A stretch of 64,000 nt of DNA from Dactylellina haptotyla (Eukaryota; Ascomycota; Orbiliomycetes; Orbiliales; Orbiliaceae). Both the position numbers and the translations under genes were made by a program. The notes below the pieces were generated by a model. That model did no database searches. It saw nothing but the letters and a program-made list of their open reading frames with translations, and was not told the DNA's origin. How positions within the stretch are numbered: the stretch's first letter is position 1; the number at the start of each line of letters is the position of its first letter. The stretch covers positions 2,046,001 to 2,110,000 of the forward strand of contig CM062388.1 of NCBI GenBank assembly GCA_031310005.1, in the 5' to 3' direction. Positions 45,573-56,316 of this stretch are shown here, in pieces.

Positions 45573-46498
45573 TTAGAAAGGTCTTGGGAAAGCAATAATA
45601 AAACAAAGGTGACTTTGATACAAACCAGATATTTCCACAACTTCAATTTCCCATGAAACGCAAACATTGGGATAAATAGTGGACAGCCTTTTCTGACATG
45701 GATAACAGGGCGAGGTAGGATTTTTGAAATCAATGGAACACTATTCGTATTCGGAAACTAGATTAGTTGTTTGGTGCAGTGTGATTATTTCGCCCGTAGA
45801 GAAGGAGATGTAATATTCTAACTTTCACTCGTCTCATGCTACAAAGAAGGCACGATTTCCCTCTGGGAGTTCGGTTGCTAGGCCCTTGTGTCTGTCCAAT
45901 CTGTTTAACCCGTTTACGCGAGCGATTAGGTAACTGGAAAACCATCGTGCCATGAGGAAGATCGTTCTTTCGTCTCCTGCCTGCTCGTTTCAGGAGCGGC
46001 GTCATAATATCTTTTTGTCTCTGAACGATAAGTGGACGTGACTCTTCTAGCTCCTCCGGAGTGATACCCGCTTCCCGGGGGCTAGGAATTGGACCAGGAG
46101 TGGGCGCCAAATCGTCCATTTCAATGTCTGAGATTTCCTCGATCCGGAGTTGCGAAGGACACGGGCAACCTAAATCATACACATTCGGGGTAGGGGGACG
46201 TCTAGTGAATGGAAAAGAAGATGCTTCTGCTATCGGTAAGAACGGAATCATGCTTCCCATGGCCGATATAAGCCCATCGTTATCGTTATTAGACCAGAGA
46301 CCATTATATAGGCTACCGGCCTCTAACGGAGCAGGTTCAGTAATTTCTCCCTATTTACCAACACATTCAAGCGTTAAAATTACCGTGAGGCATTTCGCGA
46401 AAGCTTGAAGGCCTAGATCTAGAACTTACAAATAAAGCTTGCGCATAGGAGAATGCGTCTTCAGAACTTGTGAGGAAGCAATCCATGTTTGCATCCAT
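45573..46498 (-). CDS. Zn2Cys6-type transcription factor, zinc cluster late in the protein; 3' end uncertain
   Basis: My model (minus strand) joins exon 1 46498-46430, exon 2 46350-45823 and exon 3 45740 to a stop at 45573, giving 254 residues. Donors are GTAAGT and GTTAGA. Acceptors are AAATAG and GAATAG. The start MDANMDCFLTSSEDAF is acidic, as in activators. Residues 24-150 are Pro/Glu-rich with no domain. A basic stretch (KRAGRRRKND, RKRVKQIG) precedes SCLLCSMRRVK at 189-199, where intron 2 splits the cluster. Exon 3 supplies CSIDFKNPTSPC-YP-C and a last cysteine. The pattern is C-X2-C-X6-C-X10-C-X2-C-X11-C, with the final spacing longer than the usual 6-9. The protein ends abruptly 28 residues after the last cysteine, so more exons towards 44969 are possible. 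Confidence 0.6.
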
Positions 46499-46675
46499 GT
46501 TTAGTGGCCTTCTATTTACTATGAGTATCTGGAGACCATGAGGAAAATGAATATCATTGTGAGATATAGGAGATTCGGTTTCTATGTCGAATATGCCACC
46601 AGCGTCAATTTTATACGCCTTGTGGGAGCAACTGTTGGCTGAAGCCGCGCCGGAAAGTTGCCTATTCAGGACATT

Positions 46676-46977
46676 CGGCAAAGTCTGGAACGGCGGCAAA
46701 AGCAAAAGTGTGTTGTGAGCATGAGGTGCAGGAAATTACTGCCTCTGTTCTTGATAATGATTGGCTTGATCATAAGGCTGAGGAGGTCCACCAGCTGTTT
46801 ATTTCTACTATCTGCTATGAATTGGGCATTTCGTACTCTGAGTTTGACGCCGACTGCTTGGTACTGGACGAGCACAACACATCTCAACTTCCCAGCTATC
46901 TTGACCTTTCACCAACAAGCATTCGTTATTACGATAGCTTTAGAAGTGAATCCAATCCAAACATCCGACTCGGCTGA
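46676..46977 (+). CDS. possible exon or gene fragment of unknown protein
   Basis: A plus-strand frame reads well as protein: EVQEITASVLDNDWLDH, EVHQLFISTICYELGIS, LVLDEHNTSQLPSYLDL, SIRYYDSFRSESNPNIRL, then a stop at 46975-46977. A CAG acceptor-like site precedes it near 46675, but no upstream exon or ATG could be tied to it. It runs divergently from the Zn2Cys6 gene at 46498. It may be the last exon of a small gene or the remains of one. No domain recognised. Confidence 0.3.
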
Positions 46978-49371
46978 CAGGCTCTCTTCCTCTGAAGTGC
47001 TATATTATTGGAGCCTATATGATTCCGTTACCAAGCAGAGACATATTACCGTTAATCCGAGCTCTTAGTGGCGATCGAATTCGAAAGTGTTGATGCATGT
47101 CCACTCCCATTTCTTAACATCTTGTACGTCTAATTAAGTGCTAGAGATATTGGCCCTGGTTAAGGAAATGCAGTGAGGGGTTCTTTTGGGATATACTCTC
47201 TTCGATGCTTATACTCCTCGATCGATTGGTCAATGCGTTTAGCGCAATACCATTCCGCAGTCATCGCCAACTACCTCCAACGCGCAGCCTTATCGGATGC
47301 GCCGTTAAAAAGAATGTCAGAATTGAGAATCTAGACTACCTTGGGTTCTGTCATTGTTCATCATGCGAATTCCCCATTTATCTGCCAGTTGCATTGTCAA
47401 ATCTTATTTTCGTTTCTTTCATTCATTACCAATCGAGTTCCGACTGCGCAATTGATATGATATTTAAAGGTAGCCTATCTTAAGCCTCAATCACACAGAG
47501 ATCGTCGCATAAGCGTACAGGGTATTTACCAATCAAGTACCATGCCACGAGTATGTCCTATTTTCAATTGGTATGCTTGAAACAATAATACTGACCATGG
47601 GTAGGGCTCACATGCATATGTGCGAGGGTACGGCAGATGTTCGAGAAGTCATAGCGATGCAATTTCATATCTTCAATATCAATGTTCAGCGTCTACCCAC
47701 GCTTTTGGCCGGTCCCCGGTCCCCCACGTTGTCTGCTTGGGCCAGCGGGTGGCTGTCCGCCTCCAAAAATATCACGACGCAGAAATCAGATATAAAAATT
47801 CATCACGATAGCGATTGGAATCCTTGTTCCGACGAAGATTCGTTAATGTCCGGCTCCCGAATGCATTGCGCCCTCTTGCAGAAGTAAGCTTAACCGGGGT
47901 TCGCGGGTAACGGCAATGCAATCTGTGGTTTTGTGTTGGGGCTCCGCGGTTAAACTTGACTTGAAAAGTCTTCTCGCGGCAACACTTGCTCTCCCCACGG
48001 GAGTTGATTTGATAGGGAGTAAAAATAATACCTTGAATCAGGCCACAGCGAGGAAAAATTTGTCGGTGAGATCTGAAATATCTGGAAAGTATAAAAGTTC
48101 CCGGTCGTTTAGAATCCGGACGAGACGAACAAGAATACGCGAAATATCTGACAATTCCTTTGGGTTTGGAGGTTATGCGCAGCTTACTCGCAAAGGTGGG
48201 GATCCCACCCCCGGCTCAAACACCGATAACTCAGCCCCGCTGATCCTCTGGTCGCGAAAACGGCATGGGCCCCTCCAAAAGTAGTATATTTGGAATCCAG
48301 CTCGCCCTCAGCCGCAGCTATTGTCAAATACCTTGCTGGCACTATTCCGGTTTCTGCAGTATTTTTGGCAAACCGGACAGGGGTAGCTCCTCGAATTTTG
48401 TGCGAGAAAGACAAGCTTTCCCACTCTGCAGCCCTCTTTTGCAGGAAATGTTTCCGGGAAGGTGCCTCCAAAACCCACGACTCGATAGGTCGATTGTATT
48501 TGTCCTCCACAGCGAAAAAAAAAGTGGGAGGGATCTTGAAGAAGGGCCCGGCAGTTATTTTTATAGAATTTTTTTATTTTTTATTCAGCAGGGTCTGTCC
48601 AGTTGGATTGGATATCTAAGCAAAACACCGTATTATGGGCCTGGACTTCACGGGTTAGCATAGCAATGGCGATGCCATGGTCGGTGGGTTGATATCGATT
48701 TGAATATGCCACCCCCAGAACACGGGTCTCCGAGGCTTGGGGTCTCTCTTCCAAATGCACGCGGCCAAGCGAAGTGATCTTTGTGGTGGTCTGATTTATC
48801 GACGACTCCCACCAAGCGATACACAAATAATCGTCGGGGGAGGGCGCCAGCCCAGGATTTGAAGGGCTATCCGGACAGGGATTTCAGCCTGCCCAAAAGC
48901 TGGGCGATTGTCGTCTCAGCCCAGCTCACACCCGCTAGCCTGGGATAGCTCCACCACGCTGTAAGATAGATATACCTTCCCTCCCACTTCCTCTTCACCT
49001 CCCCTCCTCTCTTCTCTCTCTTCCATCTTTTTATATAACAGTCTATGGGCTTGGCCTCTCGGCGTCTTGGTTTTCTCATTCCATCAATCAACCAATTTTT
49101 CTTTCAGTTCCTTGGTGTTTAGCGAATTCGATTTCTTCTTAATACCTTTCACGAGTTTCCTTTGGGTCCGGTTCCAATATATATATGTGGTGAGGTTTGT
49201 CACTGAAGCTAGCTAGCCTTGCAAACGCTTTACATTTCAGCCGCATAGTCAGCTTCACGGAAACAACGAAAAAAGAATATCGACTTCCATACAAAACGGA
49301 ATTGGCTTCATAGCCGTTAACATCCTTTCTCCAGCAGTTCTCCCAGCTGCCTCTGGGATTTCTCGCCTACA
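46978..49371. other. 2.4 kb intergenic and reductase promoter
   Basis: No supported gene. Frames at 47573-47887 and 48265-48663 are open but unrecognised and overlapped by others. The last 400 bases are a CT-rich promoter and leader region for the flavocytochrome gene. Confidence 0.4.
48975..49035 (+). promoter_or_regulatory. pyrimidine-rich promoter tract upstream of the reductase
   Basis: A long CT-rich run (CCCTCCTCTCTTCTCTCTC type) about 340-400 bases upstream of the start codon at 49372, with a TATATATA tract near 49180. Such CT tracts are common at filamentous fungal transcription starts. Positional evidence only. Confidence 0.3.
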
Positions 49372-51684
49372 ATGAGTGGCAACGACACAGAGATCTACTA
49401 CGGCCTCCGACTCGGGGGCCTCTTCTCCATCGAATACTACGACTTTCGGGACGATAACAAGACCATCGAGAGCGTCTTCGAAACATTGAACAATGCTCAC
49501 ACCGGTTTCTTCTACGGCTACTTCGCCCTCGTTCTCCTCATCGCCTCGGGGATCCATCTCTTCAGGAAATTTTACGTCAAGAAGCGAGAGCTACGATTAA
49601 AAATGCAAGGGTTCGCGAACTTTGGACGAAGGGTTAGGGCGTTCTTTTTGAAAAAGGGTTATCTCGGTCTGCCGACCAGAGCACACACTGTTATCGTGTT
49701 TTTCTACATCTTGATGAACTTCTGGGTCTGCGCCTTCAGCTCGAAACCCACCCTGCAGCTTATCCAGTTGGCCAGAAAAGCTGGTTGGTTCAGTATCGTA
49801 AACGGCACCCTGTTGATCTTCTTGGCGATGAAGAACACCCCGCTGAGCTACCTTACCGGGTTCAGTTACGAGAAGCTCAACGTCTTCCACAGATGGTAAG
49901 ATTACGGTTACCGTTCCACAAGCTGATAAAAATTAACTAACAAAACTGTTACTTCCAGGGTTGCAATTACCGCTCTCGTTGAAGGTGCCGTCCACACTAT
50001 CGCTGTGGCTGTCGGCCTTTCCCGCTTGATCCCCTCGCAGGTCGGATTCTTGCTTGTCCCGGCCAACGTCTGGGGTATCATCACCCTCGCGCTGTGGATG
50101 ATTATCCTCGCCTCTTTCTATCTTCTCAAAGTCATCCGCTATGAAGTTTTCTATATCAGCCATTTGGTTCTCTTCCCGTTGACTTTCATCGCCTGCATTC
50201 TCCACAACCACCACTCTTACGGCCCAATCGGCGCCGCCTTCATCATCTACTTCCTGGACAGACTTATCAGGTACAACCGCGTCTTCTGGCACAACAGATA
50301 TGCCAATAAGTTGAAGGCCAAGGTTTCCCTCACCGCCGATGGTATGACCATCGTCAAGGTTCCCCGTGGTAACCTCATGTGGAGACCTGGTACCCACGCT
50401 TTCCTCTGCATGCCCGGTATCAGATACTTCGAGTCCCACCCCTTCAGTATCTGCAGTGTCGGCGACGACATTGACACCGAAGGTGGTAAGAAGACTGTTG
50501 ATTTCATCATCAAGCCTGAGGACGGTTTCACCCGTGAACTCTGGGAATCCCGCAAGCTCGGTGAGGGTAAGACTGATACCCGCGAGCTCCGCGCCATCGT
50601 CGACGGCCCGTACGGTGCCCTCCCCAACTTTAACGAATTTGAGAATCTCCTGCTTTACGCCTCTGGTTCCGGTATCACGTTCATCCTCCCCATCGCTCTA
50701 TCCGCTGTTCGTAAGGCTCGTGTCAGACACTTGGAATTCATTTGGTCTACCAAGAAGTCCATGTCCTACGACAACATCCGTCCCCAACTTGAAGAACTCG
50801 CCCGTGGTGGTGTCGGCCCCAACGGCCAGTCCACATACGTTGTCATCCGTCTGCACGAAACCGATCCTGACACCAAACGTAGCGGTCGCTTCGGTGGTGC
50901 CATGATGTCCCGTATGCGCACGATGATGGTAGGCGGTAGTGGCAGCGGTGGTGGCGGTGGCCGCTTCGGTCGTCGCGGTCGTTCAGAGGAACAGACCTCC
51001 GGCGGCACCGACGAATCCTCCAACCTCATCTCCACCCGCGACTCCACAGACAGCACCCCACCTGTCCCCGCCGTCCCCGCGGCGATGCAAACGCGTTCAG
51101 GCCACACCCGTTCCTACAGCGGCGACGTCATGCCATCTTCATCCACTGGCTACGGCGCAACAGGCAGCGAAGACCCCACCAACCCTCTCCGTTCCCCGCC
51201 AGCCCAGTCCGGCCGCGGCGTACAAATGCCCAAACGCACAAGCGGATACTTCAAAGCACCAACCTCAGACGACCACACCATCCTGGAAGAAGACTACGGC
51301 ACCCGCCGCAGCTCGGATATGTACGCCGGCATGTCGGACGATGATCCGGATCCGGATGATTCTGCAGACGAGCGCACACTCTCTGGCCGCCGCGATCTGG
51401 GAGACTACAGCGACGACGACTCGGACGTTGACGACGAGAAGCACCAAGCCTCCACGGGCGGTGCGCACCAGGATGTTCGCGACGCGCTTGATAAGTTTAT
51501 CTACGAGGGTAGACCGAACATGAAAGAGATCATTCGCAACTTTGTCAACAGCTGCGGGCCCGATGAGACCTGCGCTGTTGGCGCTTGTGGACCCGGTAGC
51601 GATAATGTCAGATTACAGGCTGCCAACTGCATTAAGAAGGGTGGACCGAGTGTCAGCTTGTTCGTTGAGGAGTTCGGCTGGTAA
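49372..51684 (+). CDS. ferric reductase / NADPH oxidase type flavocytochrome
   Basis: My model joins 49372-49895 and 49959-51684 (63-base intron, GTAAGA donor, AACTAAC branch), giving 749 residues. Transmembrane helices surround a bis-heme core with two H-X13-H pairs: His173/His187 (in FHRW and AVHTI) and His243/His257 (in ISHLVLF and CILHNH). FAD binding is shown by HPFSICS (His335). NADPH binding is shown by YGALPNFNEFE, YASGSGITFILPIAL (about 411) and the terminal CGPG (about 719) with final W749. Electrons would pass from cytosolic NADPH across the membrane to ferric chelates or oxygen. About 200 disordered residues (Gly-, Ser- and Asp-rich, from RSGRFGGAMM to the DDDSDVDDEK cluster) are inserted inside the NADPH domain. 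No EF-hand. Whether it reduces iron or makes superoxide cannot be decided from sequence; FRE-type iron reductase is my first guess. Confidence 0.87.
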
Positions 51685-52306
51685 TCAATATCCCACAAAA
51701 GAAAAAATGTTTTCGTCTTTGTCCTCTTTAATTCATTGGCATATATATCGCGGAGTTCTCGTCTCATTTCCATTTATTTACCTATCTCTCTCTTATGTTA
51801 TGATATGAATGTAGCAATATACCTCTTTAGTTAACTTTTTTTATTTTCTATTTTCTATTTTTTCCATGTTGGTATATATATACTTAATGGATATATGCTT
51901 GATCATCAAGATATCAAAAATATAACTTTTTAAAACAATCTCTCTCTCTCCCGCTCTCAGTATGAAGATATATGTGATCTTGAGATGTATGTATGTTCCA
52001 TCCAACAGAAGTATAGTAAAACAACCAAAAGGTGTTCATGTTCGATTAATGAATGAGCGGTGTTTACCTCGCCATACGCCGTCTGAGATAATCATATTTC
52101 TGGGCGTCTCAGTCTACCCTATACCTACGTCAGCACTATCCAAAACCCCCACCATAATTGGAAAAAAAAAAAAAAAAAAAGGAGGCGGCGAGAACGTACT
52201 TATCAACTATTTCTAATGAACGTAGTCTACTTCCCCACTGTTCAAGACAAATCTTACCCGACGGACAGGAAAGAAGGAATACCACAGCAACAACCATAAA
52301 AGGCCA
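51685..52306. other. spacer between convergent genes
   Basis: Carries the two 3' flanks of the convergent flavocytochrome and CCDC124 genes. T-rich runs near 51826-51861, a CT tract near 51940-51957 and a 19-base poly-A at 52162-52180. No gene seen. Confidence 0.5.
52162..52180. repeat. poly-A homopolymer
   Basis: Nineteen consecutive adenines between the convergent genes. It could also be prone to sequencing error. Confidence 0.85.
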
Positions 52307-53113
52307 TTAACTCCTATCCGCCAACCGTTTCTCCATCTTCCCCACCTCTCGCTCCCTCGCAGCTTTTAATTCGCCCTTGGTAGCGTCGAATCTGACGCTG
52401 GCCTGATTGAACGGGTTCTCTTCGCTCTTCTCGAATTCCTTCCGGATGCGGGCTTGGATCTGGTTCTGTCTTAGTCCGTCCCAGGTGCCGTCAGCTTTTC
52501 CTTCGAGCATGCGCCGGTCCTCGAAGATGGCGTAGGCGGCTTTGAAGCGACGTTCCGGGTGGCGTTCGATGGTTGCTGAGGATGCGGATCCCGAGGTGAG
52601 GGAGAGGGCGTCGAGGGCGTTGTCGATGCCCGAGGCGTTCAGGGTCGCAGATGCGGAGGAGCCAGGTTCGTCGAGGGAGGAGAGGGCGGCGTCGAGGCTA
52701 CGGGAGGGTCCTGCGGCGACGGCTTTGCCTTTGGTGCCGGCTTTGGGGTTTGTCTTTGCGGTTTTGAGAGCGGCCGTTTCAGTTTCGAGTTCGGCATCTC
52801 TGGCGGCTTTCTTTGCTGCTGCCTCGGCCTTTTTGGCAGCAGAGGCGGCCCTGTTTAGATATCGCAAATTAGATATACGTCTCTTGTTTATTGAATATAG
52901 TAGAGAATAGCGTGGGAGATGAGTAGAATATATGAGTGGATATGGCGGGGTGGGTGGTTACTTCTTCGAGGTGTCTTTTGCGCCATCAGCCCACTCCTCA
53001 TCCTCTTTCGCGGCCTTGACGGAGTCGACTTTGGCTTGCTTGGACGCAGCAGCCTCGGCTTTACGGGCGTTGCCCGCGGCCTTCTTGGAGTTCTCGGCTT
53101 TTGGTTTTCCCAT
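52307..53113 (-). CDS. CCDC124/Oxs1 family protein
   Basis: My model (minus strand) joins 53113-52962 and 52850-52307 with a 111-base intron (GTAACC donor, AACAG acceptor), giving 231 residues. The start MGKPKAENSKKAAGNARKAE is the family signature, an N-terminal Ala/Lys-rich coiled coil with a DEEWADGAKD block. The middle holds a Ser-rich linker and ASGIDNALDALSL, equivalent to the conserved IDNAL-type helix. The C-terminus has the HMG-like block ERHPERRFKAAYAIFEDRR, LRQNQIQARIRKEFEKSEEN and PFNQASVRF. CCDC124 and its yeast relative Lso2 bind idle 80S ribosomes, and Oxs1 acts in stress responses, so this is probably a cytosolic ribosome-associated factor. It is conserved housekeeping content in an otherwise accessory window. 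Confidence 0.9.
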
Positions 53114-53843
53114 CTTGGTGATTCCGTATCCTTCTTGTCTGCGGTATGCTTCTTCGATGATGTCGATGTTTGCGGGGCGGAGGAAGTTGGATGTGAGTCA
53201 ACACCCACCTTTGAGTAACGACATTTTCCGCTGGTGTTTAGTTGCCGAGTTGGATACCATATTGGCTTTGTCCAGGGACAAGACTGCCATATTGGGACGT
53301 TTCACAAACAAACAACAAACAAACGCACTTATCTGTGAATAATATCGTGGAGGACTGCTTTACGAGATTTTAATTTACATTATTATTGAGATGATATTAA
53401 GATTTAATATCAATTAACTAATAAGTTAAAAAATTTAAACATATGACTTTCCTCATTGGGTTGCAATAGGAACCCTCCTATTTTAGTGGTAAGTTTTGAC
53501 CTTTTGTGGATTACCACTGACTAAAGAGCCTGGCATAATTGTTGAGTCTGATCCTATCTACACACCTTTCAATAGCTATTCCGTCTACATTCTACGTATT
53601 AATTTCTATTTTACGAAATCGAAAGAAACTTCTGCTTTTCGCGTACTATCTTGACTGCTCACCGCTGCCACCCACTTTTGGATGATACCTTGTTTACACC
53701 TAAGCTTGTTACTGTTTGACAAGTTTGGAAAAGTAATATGGGTCTTTTCAATTACTTCTTACTCTCCAAAGCAAGATGACATTAGCTCATGCATTTATGT
53801 ATCAAAATAAATATATGATTATTAATATATTGATAGTATATCT
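53114..53843. other. intergenic
   Basis: Promoter side of the CCDC124 gene and 3' flank of the next minus-strand gene. AT-rich, with no additional gene seen. Confidence 0.4.
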
Positions 53844-56316
53844 TCAGGCAGTCTCAGTAGCCATCCCGTTCCGCCTTTGTGTTAGCTTCGCGGACCCCGC
53901 GTACGGCTCTATCCCCACACGTGTATCTTGCGCGCCCAAAGCCTTAATCTCCTTCGCGGCGGCTTTTCTATCGCTGCTCATCTTCTTGCTGACCTCCAAA
54001 ATGACATGCATTCCATCAATCTCCTCGGACGCAACCTGCGCCAACGCCTGCCAGGGATCACCGATGCGAGTCAGGCTGGTTTCCCGTAGAAAACGAATGA
54101 GAATTATAGTCGCGAGCACGATTTGAACGCCCAAGACGATGGCGACAATGGCGTAACCGACGGGGAACTGGCCCTTCACCCGGGCGCTGAGTATACCCCG
54201 CTGCTCCAGAGCAAGATGACCACCGCGACGGGTGCCGTACGGTCCGCCCGGGGAAGATACGTTTTGAAAGGCCGTCATGGAGATTTTTTCGCGCCGGGTG
54301 AGTTGCTTCAGTCTGTCATAGTACGCATTACTGGCGACAACTGTGAGGATAGCCTGCAACCCCACCGCCACATTGCCATTCGGGTGATTAATAACAGAGT
54401 TGAAGAGATCTCTCTGCCAGTCCCTACCAGTGGTTACATACGGAACGGTATTGTAAAGTACCTCCGTGTCGACAAACTTCTCTTCAAGTACCACCGAGTA
54501 GTTGCCGTATATCAGGGTATCTTCGGATTTCTTGTCTGGTGGATCAAACCGCAGGGTAAGCGCATCAACGAGGAAATGTAGTACCTTGGGATCTACAAGT
54601 TTGGGGTTCAACAGCCAGGGTCCATCCGAATCTGTCGCTGTTGTTTCATCGAGAGCCCAGCCGGATGAGAGACTTGTTAGATTGAAGACACCTCGATCTT
54701 CTGGGTTCTCAGATGGGAGCAACTGGGACAGCGATTGCCCGAAGGTATATGTGCCAATCGAGGCCGTGATTTCGCCGTTTTCGTCTGTGATCACAACGGT
54801 TTCGTAGTCGGAGAAAGCAACTTCTGGCGAGTTTCGAAGCCTAGTCATCTCGACGTCGCGATCTACAACATCCAGAGGCGTATAACAGAGGGTTCCAACT
54901 ACTACTGTGGAAGTGTCTGCTATGTCGGGGATCGGTATCTCCCCTATTGGCCCCCACTCCGGGTTGCCCTGGAGAAACGCTGGTAACTCATCATTATCTG
55001 GGAACCATTCAGTGTAATTCAACACTAGATACGCCCCTCCAAGCTGCGCCTCTCGGGCTGCGGTTGTAAACTCGCTTTTCAGGCCGCCACCATAATTAAG
55101 CGTTGGGAAGATAAAGTTTTCAACTCCAATACCTACTTCCCCGATATGCGAGTTTGGTAACTGGCAGATAGATATAGATACGTCGCTCAAGCCGCAGAAA
55201 AAGGGAATGGCAGCTGGTGCCGGATTATAAATCGCATCAATCGGTTGTGTCTGCTGAACGTTACCCTTGATAAAATTTATAGCGCCGCCCTCCACAATAT
55301 TCTCAGTATCATACTTAAAATTTGTGGTTTTCGGTTTCTGGCAGATGACCCTCGCGTCAAGGACCGCGGCTTTACCCTTATACTGTTGAACTCTGCTGCG
55401 CTCGTCCGAACTGGAAAACGGAAGGAAAGCGCGAAGTGTCACACCGGTGTCAACTGAACCGGATGCGGGCCTCGCCTCAGTCTTTACAGAGTACTCTGCA
55501 AAAGTAGGTAAAAAAATCGGCCCGGTTGACTTCCAGTAATTGTTACTGCGAGTGAGAGGGTAGTCGAAGCCTTGGGTTTCGGTGTCATTCTTCCAGGGAA
55601 AGTCGATTGCGGCCGTTACATCAATGGCGTAAGAGGGGATGGGTTGAACCGCTACGTCCGATAGTAAAATAGTAGAAGTGAACCCGAGAATCGAAGACGT
55701 GAGAAGCACGAGTAGAGTTAGAGAAGCGATCGATAGCGTTGCTATATCTTGAATGCCCGGTGCGGTATAAACTAGGGGCCAAATTAATTTAAGTAAAGTA
55801 TCGGTTGTTCCCGGTGCCGTCGCGCGCATCATAGATATGGCTGCAAGCTAAACCCACCAAGACTTAATTAGCATGCATTCAATCTGAAGGTAAATAACTT
55901 GTCTGTTGCAAGGAACAGGACTAGCTAGTACTGGATCCAATCGGATTCTAGGATCGAGGTAAGTTGCTTACATCAGGTAGTGGAACGATTTTCTTTTCTA
56001 TCGCGAGTGCGGCTAGCATTGACAGGCACGAACCAGCTTGAATACTGATTGCAATGCGGAAAACTGACGACGGAAGCGAAATAGCTCGGACCGCCCAGTC
56101 GTTTATGACAATACTATGCCACACTGAGTTCTCGACGGTTCCCCACCATAGAAACGCGAACCAGCCCATACAGGCGATAGCGAACACCGAGCTTCCTATG
56201 AAGAGGAGCGAGGCTAGTGTCCCGACCCTGTTCAAGATACTCGGTGACGCATTTGAAGCAGGCACCGCAGGCCTCTCGAATGGCTTCACTGGCGGCTTTT
56301 CTACCTTTTCTTCCAT
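53844..56316 (-). CDS. multi-pass surface membrane protein with large ectodomain, uncharacterised fungal family
   Basis: My model (minus strand) joins 56316-55972 and 55847-53844 (124-base intron, GTAAGC donor, TTTAG acceptor, phase 0), giving 782 residues. Four membrane helices are visible: two in exon 1 (about 32-57 in LASLLFIGSSVFAIACMGW, and 88-108), one soon after the junction (IATLSIASLTLLVLLTSSIL) and one near the C-terminus (VGYAIVAIVLGVQIVLATII). Between helices 3 and 4 lies a domain of about 500 residues with N-glycosylation sequons (NDT, NYT, NLT, NYS, NVS) and a few cysteines, presumably outside the cell. A short cytosolic tail follows. Sequences such as VWHSIVINDWAVRAISLPSS and MMRATAPGTTDTLLKLIWP recur in a large uncharacterised family of Pezizomycotina membrane proteins (from memory). 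Function unknown. Confidence 0.85.

Noticed and set aside
48184-48663. Overlapping frames of 108-132 codons on both strands
   Set aside because: Three mutually overlapping frames without family features.
50366-51523. Two long Ser/Thr/Ala-rich plus-strand frames (179 and 194 codons)
   Set aside because: Alternative-frame shadows of the GC-rich flavocytochrome coding sequence, which has clear family motifs.
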